The notes under the pieces were generated by a model. It did not search any database. It saw nothing but the letters and a program-made list of their open reading frames with translations, and was not told where the DNA came from. Below are positions 23,688 through 31,496 of a stretch of 32,838 bases of DNA, one piece after another (the stretch's first letter is position 1; every line of letters begins with the position of its first letter). The DNA is from Pelomonas sp. KK5 (GTDB lineage: Bacteria; Pseudomonadota; Gammaproteobacteria; Burkholderiales; Burkholderiaceae_C). The DNA lies in the NCBI RefSeq assembly GCF_001984095.1, contig NZ_LYVQ01000055.1, positions 1 through 32,838 on the forward strand, read 5' to 3'. A program made the position numbers and the translations under genes.

Positions 23688-26060
23688 CTATTCCAAATCC
23701 AAGACACCAGCTGCGTCTTTCTGGCCGACTCGATAGCCCATGGCGCGGTAACCCCGTTGCCGCTTCTCCCACATGCGCAGCAGCGCCGGATGCCCAGCGT
23801 CCACGAAGTCAATGATCCTCACATCGGCCTTGGCGGCATGCTCCCGATGCAAGCGCCCGGCGTACTGCTGCAGCGTCCCCGTCCAAGAAACCGGCATGGC
23901 CAGGACAAGGGTGTCGAGCGGCGCATGGTCGAAGCCCTCGCCCACCAACTTGCCCGTCGACAGCAGGATGCGCGGAGCCTCGGGCGGCAAGGTCTCCAAT
24001 TCGGCAACCAAAGCCGCTCGCTGCTTCTTGGACATGCGACCGTGCAACACGAAGAACGCCGAGGTCAAACCGTCAAGGCCGGCTCGGATCGCCTCAAGAT
24101 GCTCCGTCCGCTCAGTCAGAACCAGGATCTTGCGCCCACGCTCGAACGCCTCGCGCACCTCGCCCGCCACAGCCTCGGTCCTCGCCTTGTCGTCGGCGAC
24201 AAAGCGGAAAACATCCTGGATGCCCGCCTCTCCCGGCAGATTGATCCGCGACGAATGGTAGCGCGGCACCACCTCCAGATCGTGCGGCGCTCCGGCCGGT
24301 TTCGCGGCCGTGAAGCGGATCGGGCCGCATTGCATGAAGATGATGGGCTGCTGCCCGTCACGCCTGATGGGAGTCGCCGTCAGGCCCAGCACGAACTTCG
24401 CTCGGGCCCGTTTGAGGATGGCATCGAAGGAGGCAGCCCCGATGTGATGGCATTCGTCGATGACCACATGCCCATAGTTCTCGACCAGGGGATCGACTTC
24501 GCCCTGCCGGGAGAGCGACTGCATCACGGCGATGTCGATCCTGCCCGTTGGCTTCGCTTTGCCGCCGCCAATGGTGCCGACCACCCCTTTGCCGACACCG
24601 AGGAATGCCTGCAGGCGCTCCTGCCACTGCTTGAGCAGTTCAGTGCGGTGCACCAGAACCAGGGTGTTGACGCCCCGGCGCGCGATGGCCGCTGCAGCGG
24701 CCACGGTTTTCCCGAAGGCCGTCGGCGCATAGAGTACCCCGGCATCGTGGCGCAGCATGGCCGTGACGGCCTCCTCCTGGTCCGTGCGCAAGGTGCCGGC
24801 AAAAGCAAGCGCAAGCGGCTCGCCAGCAAAACGCTCATCGCGCAAGTTGCAGCGGATGCCGTTGTCCTTGAGCAGCGCCTGTACCGCATCGAGGCAGCCT
24901 CGCGGCAAGGCGATGTGTCTAGGGTAGTTCTCGGCGTTGCCGACGACGCGGGGCTTATCCCACACCGACATCCGCATAGCCTGGGCCTTGTAGAACTCTG
25001 GGTTCTGGAAGGCTGCCAGCCGGATCAGGCGATTGGCCAGCGCCTGGGGCAGTTGCTCCTTCTCGAAATAGATGAGGTTGGCTAGCGTGACGGTCAGCAC
25101 CGCCGGCATTGGCCCGGCAAGTCGCAGGGCAGCAGCACTGGTCCGCTTCCACGGTGTCGACAGGTCCTCGTCTTCGATGAACGTGACGTCCAGGGGATGG
25201 GTGCCGCCGGTCGCGCGAAGAATGGTGGGCTCGATATCATGCGCCGGCATGCGCTGGATCGCCGCCAGGAAGGCCCATTGGTCCGGGTAGGGCTGCAGGG
25301 TCGCATCGACGAAGACGCTGCCCCCCTTGTCTCGGGCCTCCTTCTGCAGCGGCAACGCGATCAGGTTGCCAAACCCGCCCTTCGGCATCGAGTCCTGATT
25401 GGGAAACAAGCGGTCATAGGATGCCAGCCGCAGCTGCCGGGTGCGAGTACAGGTGTGACTGATGATGGCCGTGCCGAGACGGCGGGCGTCGCGGGCCGAC
25501 ACACGGCTCGCGAAGAACACCCAGGTATGCGCACCTTGCCCAGACCGGGAAACCTCCAGAGCAGCCGGCACGCCCAACTCCTCGCAGGGTTGCACGAAGG
25601 CGCGGGCATCGTCGCGCCAATCTGCTTCATCGAAGTCCACCGCCAGGAAGTGGCAGGTGTCATCTTCCAGCAGCGGATAGACGCCGACCGTGTGCTCGCC
25701 CGCCAGATGTCGGTAGACCACCGCATCGGACAACGGTATCAACAGGCGGTTGCTGCAGTCGCCGCATTTGATGCGCGGCTTCTCGCATACCCCAGCGCGC
25801 CACTCGTTGGCGCAGGCCGGGGCGTAGCCGGACTTGCCCGTGGTTTTGCTTTCCCAGCGTATCGGATAGACGTCCATGCGTCCGCGGAACAGCCGACGGA
25901 ACAACGCCACCTTCTCATCCGTGGAAAGCCGCACCGGCTCCGACACGACGGGCGCCGGCGAATGCGGCGCGCGCCATTCGATGCCGTGCGCTTTGAGCAA
26001 GGCAGTCAGGCGCGCGTTCTCGACCTGAAGTGCCGCCAGTTCATCGTGTCCCACGTTCAA
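23688..26060 (-). CDS. TOTE-type primase-helicase (conflict system), 790 aa
   Basis: Fusion of an archaeo-eukaryotic-type primase and a superfamily 2 helicase, the pairing described for TOTE conflict systems. Residues 5-28 are a short coiled coil. Cys83, Cys92, Cys99 and Cys102 form a likely zinc site. The primase core has the DFD metal-binding motif at 142-144 (LAVDFDEADW) and SGQGAH at 173-178. The helicase has APTAFGKT (Walker A, Lys451), DECHH at 535-539, TATP at 561-564 and QYAGRLHRE near 740. All key motifs are intact. No nuclease domain is fused and none is adjacent. The start is a TTG at 26060, with a GTG two codons later as an alternative. A biological-conflict role is inferred from the family and from its place beside AbiE and an integrase. 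Confidence 0.9.
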   Translation of the reverse strand: MNVGHDELAALQVENARLTALLKAHGIEWRAPHSPAPVVSEPVRLSTDEKVALFRRLFRGRMDVYPIRWESKTTGKSGYAPACANEWRAGVCEKPRIKCGDCSNRLLIPLSDAVVYRHLAGEHTVGVYPLLEDDTCHFLAVDFDEADWRDDARAFVQPCEELGVPAALEVSRSGQGAHTWVFFASRVSARDARRLGTAIISHTCTRTRQLRLASYDRLFPNQDSMPKGGFGNLIALPLQKEARDKGGSVFVDATLQPYPDQWAFLAAIQRMPAHDIEPTILRATGGTHPLDVTFIEDEDLSTPWKRTSAAALRLAGPMPAVLTVTLANLIYFEKEQLPQALANRLIRLAAFQNPEFYKAQAMRMSVWDKPRVVGNAENYPRHIALPRGCLDAVQALLKDNGIRCNLRDERFAGEPLALAFAGTLRTDQEEAVTAMLRHDAGVLYAPTAFGKTVAAAAAIARRGVNTLVLVHRTELLKQWQERLQAFLGVGKGVVGTIGGGKAKPTGRIDIAVMQSLSRQGEVDPLVENYGHVVIDECHHIGAASFDAILKRARAKFVLGLTATPIRRDGQQPIIFMQCGPIRFTAAKPAGAPHDLEVVPRYHSSRINLPGEAGIQDVFRFVADDKARTEAVAGEVREAFERGRKILVLTERTEHLEAIRAGLDGLTSAFFVLHGRMSKKQRAALVAELETLPPEAPRILLSTGKLVGEGFDHAPLDTLVLAMPVSWTGTLQQYAGRLHREHAAKADVRIIDFVDAGHPALLRMWEKRQRGYRAMGYRVGQKDAAGVLDLE

Positions 26061-26142
26061 ATCCGTGCCACGCCGCTTACCCCTCCAAGACTACCCTGGA
26101 CCGACCATGAAAACACCTGCGCAAGGCAGCTGAAGCCCTCGC

Positions 26143-26319
26143 CTACACAGCCCCGCCGCGGCGCCGTCTCGACATACTCTCCACGTACGACTTGGAAGCG
26201 CGCGCGGCGCGCCCAAGCATTTGCCGAGTCCAGAGCGTGATGCCGGTATATCCCGCGCTCGGCGCCAACGCGAACCATTCTGCATCCGCTGCCTCCGTAC
26301 CGCCGAAGTCTTCCAGCAG
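26143..26319 (-). other. Open frame without a start codon, possible gene remnant
   Basis: The 480 bases between the primase-helicase gene and the integrase hold no gene with a normal start. On the minus strand a frame of 58 codons reads LLEDFGGTEAADAEWFAL, GYTGITLWTRQMLGRAAR and SKSYVESMSRRRR, more protein-like than the alternatives. It follows directly on an in-frame TGA and begins with CTG, so it is either a remnant whose 5' part is lost or chance. I do not recognise it. Confidence 0.25.
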
Positions 26320-26543
26320 TCAGCCGGCACGATCGGGGTGTCCGACCTGGCTGGACGATTGGGAGCGCGAGTAGATTGACCTACAAGATCGTCATTGGCA
26401 GCGCGACGAGAACATGTCAAATCCCCGCAGAACGCAGGCTGCTCAAAACGATGGCAGGCAAAGGCAAAAGCCCGCCAATGCGTGCGCCGGACCATTCATC
26501 TACAGGCGCTCCCCCGACTTACCCACAGGAACTGTGAACAAGT

Positions 26544-27851
26544 TCAACGTCGCCCGACGCGCGGCACATGACGCGGGTAGCGCAGAGAAGCAGACCCCAG
26601 CGGCAACACCTCCTTGCCATCGGCCAGATCGTCCAGCAGGTCCGCCCACATCTGAACCATCTTCCGCCGCTGCGCGAGGTGAGTCGCGCGGTCATAGCTT
26701 CCGCCGAGTTCCTCGTCGGACACGTGTGCCAAGTGCCTTTCAATCACCTCACGGTCCCATCCGAGCAGTTCGCGGATCAATGTCCTAGCTGTAGCCCGGA
26801 AGCCATGCCCGGTGATCTGCTCCTGCGTGTCGTACCCGAGGGTTCGCAGCGCGGCATTGATGGTGTTGTCGCTCATGTAGCGGGTGGCTTCTGACCGCTT
26901 GGCCATGCTGCGAAAGATCGGGCCGGTCGGGCCCGTCAGCGGCTTCAGGTCTTCCAGGATGTCCATGGCCTGGAGCGGCAGCGGCACCAAGTGCGCTGGC
27001 GTCCTGGAGTCGCGTTTCTGCCACTCGCGCAGCTTCATCTTCTCCGGCGGGCAGCGCCACAGCTTCTGCTCGAAATCGATGTCCTCCCAGTGCGCCAGAC
27101 GCAGCTGCCCGGGCCGCTGGAAGAGCATCGGCGAGAGGCGCAAGGCAGCACGGGTGATGACGTTGCCCTTGTACGCCGCGATATCGCGCAACAGGCGTCC
27201 GAGTTCGTCCGGATCCGTGATCGCCGCGTAGTGACGCGACCGCGGCGCAGGCAAGCCGCCCGTACGGCTGTTGACGAAGTTTTTCGAGGGTTCCAAGGCG
27301 CCAACGTCGACAGCGTACTGGTAGACGTGCACCACGGCCTCACGAACCCGCTGAGCGGTCTCCAGGTGCCCACGCTCCTTGATGCGATGAAGGCACCGGA
27401 CGAGTTCCGTCGGCGCGATGGTGTCCATGCCGAAGCGACCCAGCCACGGAAATATGTGGATCTCGAGATGGCGGATCACCTTTTCGGCATAGCCAGCGGA
27501 CCACTGACGGTCCTTCTGCGCTTGGGCGTGCCAGGCACGCGCCGTTAGCTCAAAGGTATTGAGGTGGGCAACGCGCTGACGCTCGTCGTCCTCGCGACGT
27601 GCCTGCCGGGGATCGACGCCTCCGGACAGCTTCTCGGCTTCTGCGCGCGATTTTTTTCGGGCCGCCGCCAGCGATACCGTCGGATAGTGCCCAAGGCTCA
27701 GCTTGGCTTCCTTGCCCCAACGCTTGTAGCGATAGACCCAGACCTTCGCGGTTGGGCGTACCCGCAGGTACAAACCGTCGCCATCGGCGAGCAGGTATTC
27801 CTTGTCGCGCGGCTGCGCTGCCTTGATCTGAAGCTCGTTAAGTTGCCCCAT
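26544..27851 (-). CDS. Tyrosine-type site-specific integrase, 435 aa
   Basis: Phage/island integrase of the P4-like group. Residues 1-85 are the N-terminal arm-binding DUF4102 domain (LADGDGLYLRVRPTAKVWVYRY, LGHYPTVSLAAAR). Residues about 100-200 are the SAM-like core-binding domain. The catalytic domain (about 210-410) has Arg in MLFQRPGQLRLAHW (about 242; the usual RPGEL reads RPGQL), HGFRATARTL (about 350) with the His and second Arg, and the nucleophilic Tyr in GGSYDRA (about 385). I start it at the ATG at 27851 (MGQLNELQ); the longer frame would cross the inverted repeat upstream. It lies 185 bases from the 3' end of tRNA-Phe, as expected for an element integrated there. The last 25 residues are variable. 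Confidence 0.93.
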   Translation of the reverse strand: MGQLNELQIKAAQPRDKEYLLADGDGLYLRVRPTAKVWVYRYKRWGKEAKLSLGHYPTVSLAAARKKSRAEAEKLSGGVDPRQARREDDERQRVAHLNTFELTARAWHAQAQKDRQWSAGYAEKVIRHLEIHIFPWLGRFGMDTIAPTELVRCLHRIKERGHLETAQRVREAVVHVYQYAVDVGALEPSKNFVNSRTGGLPAPRSRHYAAITDPDELGRLLRDIAAYKGNVITRAALRLSPMLFQRPGQLRLAHWEDIDFEQKLWRCPPEKMKLREWQKRDSRTPAHLVPLPLQAMDILEDLKPLTGPTGPIFRSMAKRSEATRYMSDNTINAALRTLGYDTQEQITGHGFRATARTLIRELLGWDREVIERHLAHVSDEELGGSYDRATHLAQRRKMVQMWADLLDDLADGKEVLPLGSASLRYPRHVPRVGRR

Positions 27852-27854
27852 GCA

Positions 27855-27898
27855 TGTACCCAAAAATCGACTGCGGTTGAAAAGCAGTCTGGGGTACA
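27855..27898. repeat. Nested inverted repeat upstream of the integrase
   Basis: Outer arms TGTACCC (27855-27861) and GGGTACA (27892-27898) enclose inner arms GACTGC (27869-27874) and GCAGTC (27884-27889). The repeat begins 3 bases before the integrase start codon, in its promoter and leader. It is a candidate site for integrase binding, excision factor binding or integrase autoregulation; which of these is not shown by the sequence. Confidence 0.5.
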
Positions 27899-27968
27899 CC
27901 AGCAGGTACGCGCAACGACGGGATTTAGCGGGATCGCTTGAGACTTCCTGAGCCGCCTTTTTCAGGCT

Positions 27969-27994
27969 AAGCCCTTGATGTGCAAGGGCTTTTT
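27969..27994 (+). terminator. Hairpin with T-run between integrase and tRNA-Phe
   Basis: AAGCCCTTG and CAAGGGCTT form a perfect 9-bp stem with a 5-base loop, followed by TTT on the plus strand. As an intrinsic terminator it would stop plus-strand transcription heading toward tRNA-Phe. On the minus strand, where tRNA-Phe and the integrase are transcribed, the hairpin has A residues before it but no T-run after it, so it would end tRNA transcripts less well. Confidence 0.5.
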
Positions 27995-28036
27995 AGCTTT
28001 CTTGGGATCTCTCGGGATCAACCGAAAAGAGGTGGG

Positions 28037-28112
28037 TGGTGGCCTGGGGCGGAATCGAACCACCGACACGCGGATTTTCAATCCGCTGCTCTACCAACTG
28101 AGCTACCAGGCC
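28037..28112 (-). tRNA. tRNA-Phe (GAA anticodon)
   Basis: On the minus strand the acceptor stem GGCCTGG pairs with CCAGGCC, followed by discriminator A and an encoded CCA end. The D-arm is AGCTCAGTTGGTAGAGC, the anticodon stem-loop GCGGA-TTGAAAA-TCCGC has anticodon GAA, and the T-arm GGTGGTTCGATTCCGCC is normal. The length of 76 bases includes CCA. Its 3' end faces the integrase, marking it as the attachment locus of the island to the left. Since the tRNA is complete, the element must have restored the 3' end on integration. Confidence 0.97.
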
Positions 28113-28155
28113 ATCTGTCTTTCTTGCTGCTCGTTGCCGATCAGCGAAGACCGCG

Positions 28156-28185
28156 ACTATAGCATAGGAAAAAGCTAGATGCCAA
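28156..28185 (-). promoter_or_regulatory. Sigma-70 promoter of tRNA-Phe
   Basis: On the minus strand TTGGCA (28185-28180) and TATAGT (28161-28156) are 18 bases apart, with a TG extension before the -10 (TGCTATAGT). Transcription would begin near 28149, about 37 bases before the tRNA. The -35 lies inside the last codons of ntrX, so the tRNA has its own promoter. Confidence 0.7.
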
Positions 28186-28930
28186 CTCCGCGCTTGTTGC
28201 GGCTGAGATCAACGCCCAGTTGCTTGAGCTTGCGATACAGGTGCGTGCGTTCCAGGCCGGTCTTCTCGGCGACGCGGGTCATCGAGCCGTTTTCCTTGGC
28301 CAGGTGGAACTCGAAATAGCTCTTCTCGAAGGCGTCGCGCGCCTCGCGCAGCGGGCGGTCGAGTTCGAAGCTCTGCTCGGAGGCGAGGCCTGCCGGCTGC
28401 TGCTGCATCAGCGACTGCGAGGGCAGGCCGCCCAGGTTGGCGGGCGCGACATGCGTGCCGGCGCCCAGCGCGCCCGCGTTGCCGGCCACGCCCAGCGCCA
28501 GGTTGTCCGCGCGGCCGTTGTAGGCGCCGGCCGGCGGCAGGCTGCCCGGTGCGGCCGGGCGCGGCGTGTTCTTGACCAACGCCTGCTCGACGGCGCGCAG
28601 CAGCTTCTGCAGCGTGATCGGCTTCTCGAGGAAGGCGATGGCGCCGAACTTGGTGGCCTCCACCGCGGTGTCGATGGTGCCGTGGCCGCTCATCATGATG
28701 ACCGGCATCGTCAGCACGCCGGCGCCGCCCCACTCCTTGAGCAGCGTGATGCCGTCGACATCGGGCATCCAGATGTCGAGCAGGACGAGGTCCGGTCGCA
28801 GCCGTTCGCGCACGGCGCGCGCCTGGGCGGCGTTCTCCGCCAGTTCGATCGTGTGACCCTCGTCGCTGAGGATTTCGGACAACAGGGCGCGGATGCCCAG
28901 TTCGTCGTCGACTACAAGAATGGTTGCCAT
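28175..28930 (-). CDS. ntrX: NtrX-like response regulator lacking the AAA+ domain, 251 aa
   Basis: Response regulator cotranscribed with the NtrY-like kinase. Residues 1-120 are a receiver domain (ATILVVDDELGIRALL, phospho-acceptor Asp in LVLLDIWMPDVDG, VIMMSGHGT, then the Lys in FLEKPI). A Gly/Ala/Pro-rich linker of about 70 residues follows, and a Fis-type HTH ends the protein (REARDAFEKSYFEFHLAKENGS, MTRVAEKTGLERTHLYRKLKQLGVD). The sigma-54-activating AAA+ module of classical NtrX is missing, replaced by the linker. This short form is known in betaproteobacteria, so it acts by another route than sigma-54 activation. I start it at the ATG at 28930; the upstream extension is not receiver-like. 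It lies 19 bases after ntrY. Confidence 0.92.
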   Translation of the reverse strand: MATILVVDDELGIRALLSEILSDEGHTIELAENAAQARAVRERLRPDLVLLDIWMPDVDGITLLKEWGGAGVLTMPVIMMSGHGTIDTAVEATKFGAIAFLEKPITLQKLLRAVEQALVKNTPRPAAPGSLPPAGAYNGRADNLALGVAGNAGALGAGTHVAPANLGGLPSQSLMQQQPAGLASEQSFELDRPLREARDAFEKSYFEFHLAKENGSMTRVAEKTGLERTHLYRKLKQLGVDLSRNKRGVGI

Positions 28931-28949
28931 GGATACCTGGTTCAGCCGG

Positions 28950-31253
28950 TCACGCAGGCCGCGCCGGAAGGCCGCCTGCTTCGCTCGCCGTCGGTGCTGC
29001 AGAGGCCGCGAGTTTTGAAAATGATAACGAAACTTGCGCACCCGTAACCGGCAACGCGTCGTCGCCACCCTCATGAACATTGGCCAAACGGATGCGCGCG
29101 CCGTGTTCTTCGGCGATCTTCTTCACCACCGCAAGGCCCAGGCCGGTGCCTTTGCTCTTGGTGGTGACATAGGGTTCGAAGGCTCGCTTGAGCACCTTCT
29201 CGGCGAAGCCGGGGCCATTGTCGATGACCAGCAGCCGCAGCGAACGCGGCTCGCCCGCCTCGGTGAAGGTCTGCTGGGTGCAGACGCGCACCTGGCCGTC
29301 CGGCCGGTCGTGCACCGCGTCCAGCGCGTTCTGCACGAGGTTGTGGATGACCTGGCGCAGCTGGCTCGCATCGCCGGTGATCAGGCTCGGATTCAGCGCC
29401 AGCTCGGCATGCAGCCGGCCCTGTTCCTGGCTCTCGGCATAGAGCGTGAGCACCTCCACCACCAGCGCGTTCAGGTCCAGCGGCTTGAGCTGCGCCGACG
29501 GCAGGCGGGCGTAGTCGCGGAACTCGTTGACCAGCTGCTTCATCGCCTGCACCTGGTTGACGATGGTGCCGACCGAGCGGATCAGCATCGCCTGCTCGGC
29601 GCCTTCCAGCCGCGATTCGAGCTTGTGCTGCAGCCGCTCGGCGGAGAGCTGGATCGGCGTCAACGGGTTCTTGATCTCGTGCGCCAGGCGCCGCGCCACT
29701 TCGCTCCAGGCGGCCGAGCGCTGGGCGGAGACGACCTCGGAGATGTCGTCGAACACCATCAGCCGCGCGTCGTGCGGCAGCTGGGCGCCGCGCACCAGCA
29801 GGGTCAACTGGTCCTGGCCCATGTCCAGCTGGACTTCGAAGGCGTCCTGCCAGTGCTCGGCCTCCTCGCCATTGCCCGGCAGGTCGAAGCGCTGGCCGAT
29901 GGCTTCGGCGAAGGCGTGCAGCTGCGGCAGCTCGTCCATGCGCCGGCCGCGCCAGGCCGACAGCGGCAGACGCAGGATGCGGGTGGCGCCGGGGTTGACG
30001 GTGTCGATGCGGCCGTGGGCGTCGAACACGATGACGCCCGCGGTGAGGTTGTCCAGGATGGTCTGAAGATTGGTGCGCGCGCTCTCCAGCTGGGCCACGC
30101 TGCGCTCGACCATCTCGCGCGCGTCCGACAGCTGGCCGGTCATGTCCGCGAAGGAGCGGGTCAGGCCGCCAAGCTCGTCGCGCGAGGTCAGCACCGGCTT
30201 GGCCGAGAGGTCGCCCTGTGCCACCTGGCGCACGCCGTCGGCCAGCAGCAGCAGCGGGCGCGCGAGCTGGTTGCCCAGCGTGATGGCCAGCAGCAAGGCC
30301 GCGAACACGGCCAGGATCAGCACCAGCGTCAGCGTGCCGAGGTACATGCGGCGCAGGCCGTCGCGCTCCAGCGCGCGCAACTGGTATTCGCTGCTGGCCG
30401 TCTGCACGGCCAGCGCATTGGCCAGCACCAGGCTCGGGATGCGCTGCACGACCATCAGAAAGCGCTCGCTGCCGCCGCCGCCGCCCAGCTTCAGGTCGGC
30501 ACTCGGCAGCAGCGCCAGCGCGCGGATGCGGGCCTGCCCCTGCAGCGCCAGCTGCTCGTCCTCCAGGCCCTCCATCTGGCTGGCGACGCTGGCGTTGCGG
30601 GCCTTGGCCAGCAGTTCCTTGGTCGGCCGGTCGGGCGCCAGCGAGCTGGTGTCGCCGCCGCTGGAGACCAGGATCTGCCCGGTGTTGCCGACCAGGGCGA
30701 CCGTGCGCGCCCCGATCTGCTCGCGCAGCCGTTCCAGCGCGAGCAACTGCGTCGCGGTGGTCTGGCTGGCCGCATCGCTGGCGACGCGTTCGGCGGCGTC
30801 GCGGGTCTTGTTGGACAGGTCGTTGACCATGCCGTCCAGCGTGCCGCGGCCCAGGTTCAGGCCCGCCTCCAGCGCGCTGGCCAGGCCCACGTCGAACCAG
30901 TTCTCGATGCTGCGGTTGACGAAGGTGTAGGAGACGCCGTAGATCATCACGCCCGGCACCACGCCCACCAGCGCGAAGATGCCCGCCAGCTTCAGCAACA
31001 GCCGGCTGCCGAAGCGCCCGCGCCGCACGCGGATCGCCAGCCGCACCGCCGCCACCGCGATCACGATCACCAGCACCGCGGCCACCGCCGCGTTGAGCCA
31101 GAACAGCCAGAAGTAGTGCCGCTCGAAGAAGCCGCGCTGCGCGGTGGCGCCGATCGACAGCAGGAAGGCCAGCACGCCGCCCACGCCGGTGACGGTCACC
31201 AGCGAGATGACCCAGGCCCAACGCGCTGCCAGGAGGCTGTCGGGCTTACCCAT
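28950..31253 (-). CDS. ntrY: NtrY-like membrane sensor histidine kinase, about 767 aa
   Basis: Transmembrane kinase. Three membrane segments lie in the first 110 residues (WVISLVTVTGVGGVLAFLL, HYFWLFWLNAAVAAVLVIV, LAGIFALVGVVPGVMIYGV). A periplasmic sensor region of about 190 residues follows, then a fourth segment near 310-330 (LGTLTLVLILAVFAALLLA), HAMP (NQLARPLLLLADGVRQVAQGD), PAS (ILDNLTAGVIVFDAHG), the H-box ARRLAHEIKNPLTPIQLS (His about 523), N-box NLVQNALDAV, DNGPGF and GTGLGL (about 701). Classical NtrY senses nitrogen or redox state. The start is unusual: the ATG at 31253 lies within a 34-bp inverted-repeat arm and has no ribosome binding site, and an ancestral start was probably displaced by the inserted element. 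Confidence 0.92.
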   Translation of the reverse strand: MGKPDSLLAARWAWVISLVTVTGVGGVLAFLLSIGATAQRGFFERHYFWLFWLNAAVAAVLVIVIAVAAVRLAIRVRRGRFGSRLLLKLAGIFALVGVVPGVMIYGVSYTFVNRSIENWFDVGLASALEAGLNLGRGTLDGMVNDLSNKTRDAAERVASDAASQTTATQLLALERLREQIGARTVALVGNTGQILVSSGGDTSSLAPDRPTKELLAKARNASVASQMEGLEDEQLALQGQARIRALALLPSADLKLGGGGGSERFLMVVQRIPSLVLANALAVQTASSEYQLRALERDGLRRMYLGTLTLVLILAVFAALLLAITLGNQLARPLLLLADGVRQVAQGDLSAKPVLTSRDELGGLTRSFADMTGQLSDAREMVERSVAQLESARTNLQTILDNLTAGVIVFDAHGRIDTVNPGATRILRLPLSAWRGRRMDELPQLHAFAEAIGQRFDLPGNGEEAEHWQDAFEVQLDMGQDQLTLLVRGAQLPHDARLMVFDDISEVVSAQRSAAWSEVARRLAHEIKNPLTPIQLSAERLQHKLESRLEGAEQAMLIRSVGTIVNQVQAMKQLVNEFRDYARLPSAQLKPLDLNALVVEVLTLYAESQEQGRLHAELALNPSLITGDASQLRQVIHNLVQNALDAVHDRPDGQVRVCTQQTFTEAGEPRSLRLLVIDNGPGFAEKVLKRAFEPYVTTKSKGTGLGLAVVKKIAEEHGARIRLANVHEGGDDALPVTGAQVSLSFSKLAASAAPTASEAGGLPARPA

Positions 31254-31261
31254 GGCAACGC

Positions 31262-31357
31262 GTTGCGCGAGATGGGGCACAGGCAAGGCGCCAAGCGCAA
31301 GCCGGACCTCTGTCCGGCGAGCATTGGCAACGCCGGCTGTGCCCCATCTCGCGCAAC
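31262..31357. repeat. Inner hairpin 1 of the 266-bp element
   Basis: GTTGCGCGAGATGGGGCACA plus one more G (31262-31282) pairs perfectly with 31337-31357, a 21-bp stem. Its 54-base loop contains GCCGGAC-CTCT-GTCCGGC (31301-31318), a perfect 7-bp stem with a 4-base loop. Confidence 0.85.
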
Positions 31358-31364
31358 CCTTCGG

Positions 31365-31461
31365 GCCGCCGCCCGGGCCTGCCATGCTGCGTTGCAGACT
31401 CGTTGTGTGGCGCGGCCACACGGCCTCGTCCGCGCCTTGCCTGGCAGGCCCGGGCGGCGGC
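31365..31461. repeat. Inner hairpin 2 of the 266-bp element
   Basis: GCCGCCGCCCGGGCCTGCCA (31365-31384) pairs perfectly with 31442-31461, a 20-bp stem. Its loop contains GTGTGGC-GCG-GCCACAC (31405-31421), a perfect 7-bp stem. The right arm abuts the right terminal repeat. Confidence 0.85.
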
Positions 31462-31496
31462 GCGTTGCCATGGGTAAGCCCGACAGCCTCCTGGAG

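Larger units (their letters stand above)
31229..31494. mobile_element. 266-bp MITE-like element with 34-bp terminal inverted repeats and nested hairpins
   Basis: The ends, 31229-31262 and 31461-31494, are perfect 34-bp inverted copies of each other (outermost bases CCAGGAGGCTGTCGGGC). Between them lie two further perfect hairpins side by side: 31262-31357 (21-bp stem) and 31365-31461 (20-bp stem), each with a smaller hairpin in its loop. Folded, one strand would form a closing stem with two arms. The element lies exactly between the stop of the DUF4390 gene and the body of ntrY. No transposase gene and no obvious target-site duplication is seen, so mobility is inference; it could instead be a local inverted duplication. 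Confidence 0.6.

Noticed and set aside
23757-25085. A plus-strand open frame of about 440 codons
   Set aside because: Antisense to the primase-helicase gene.
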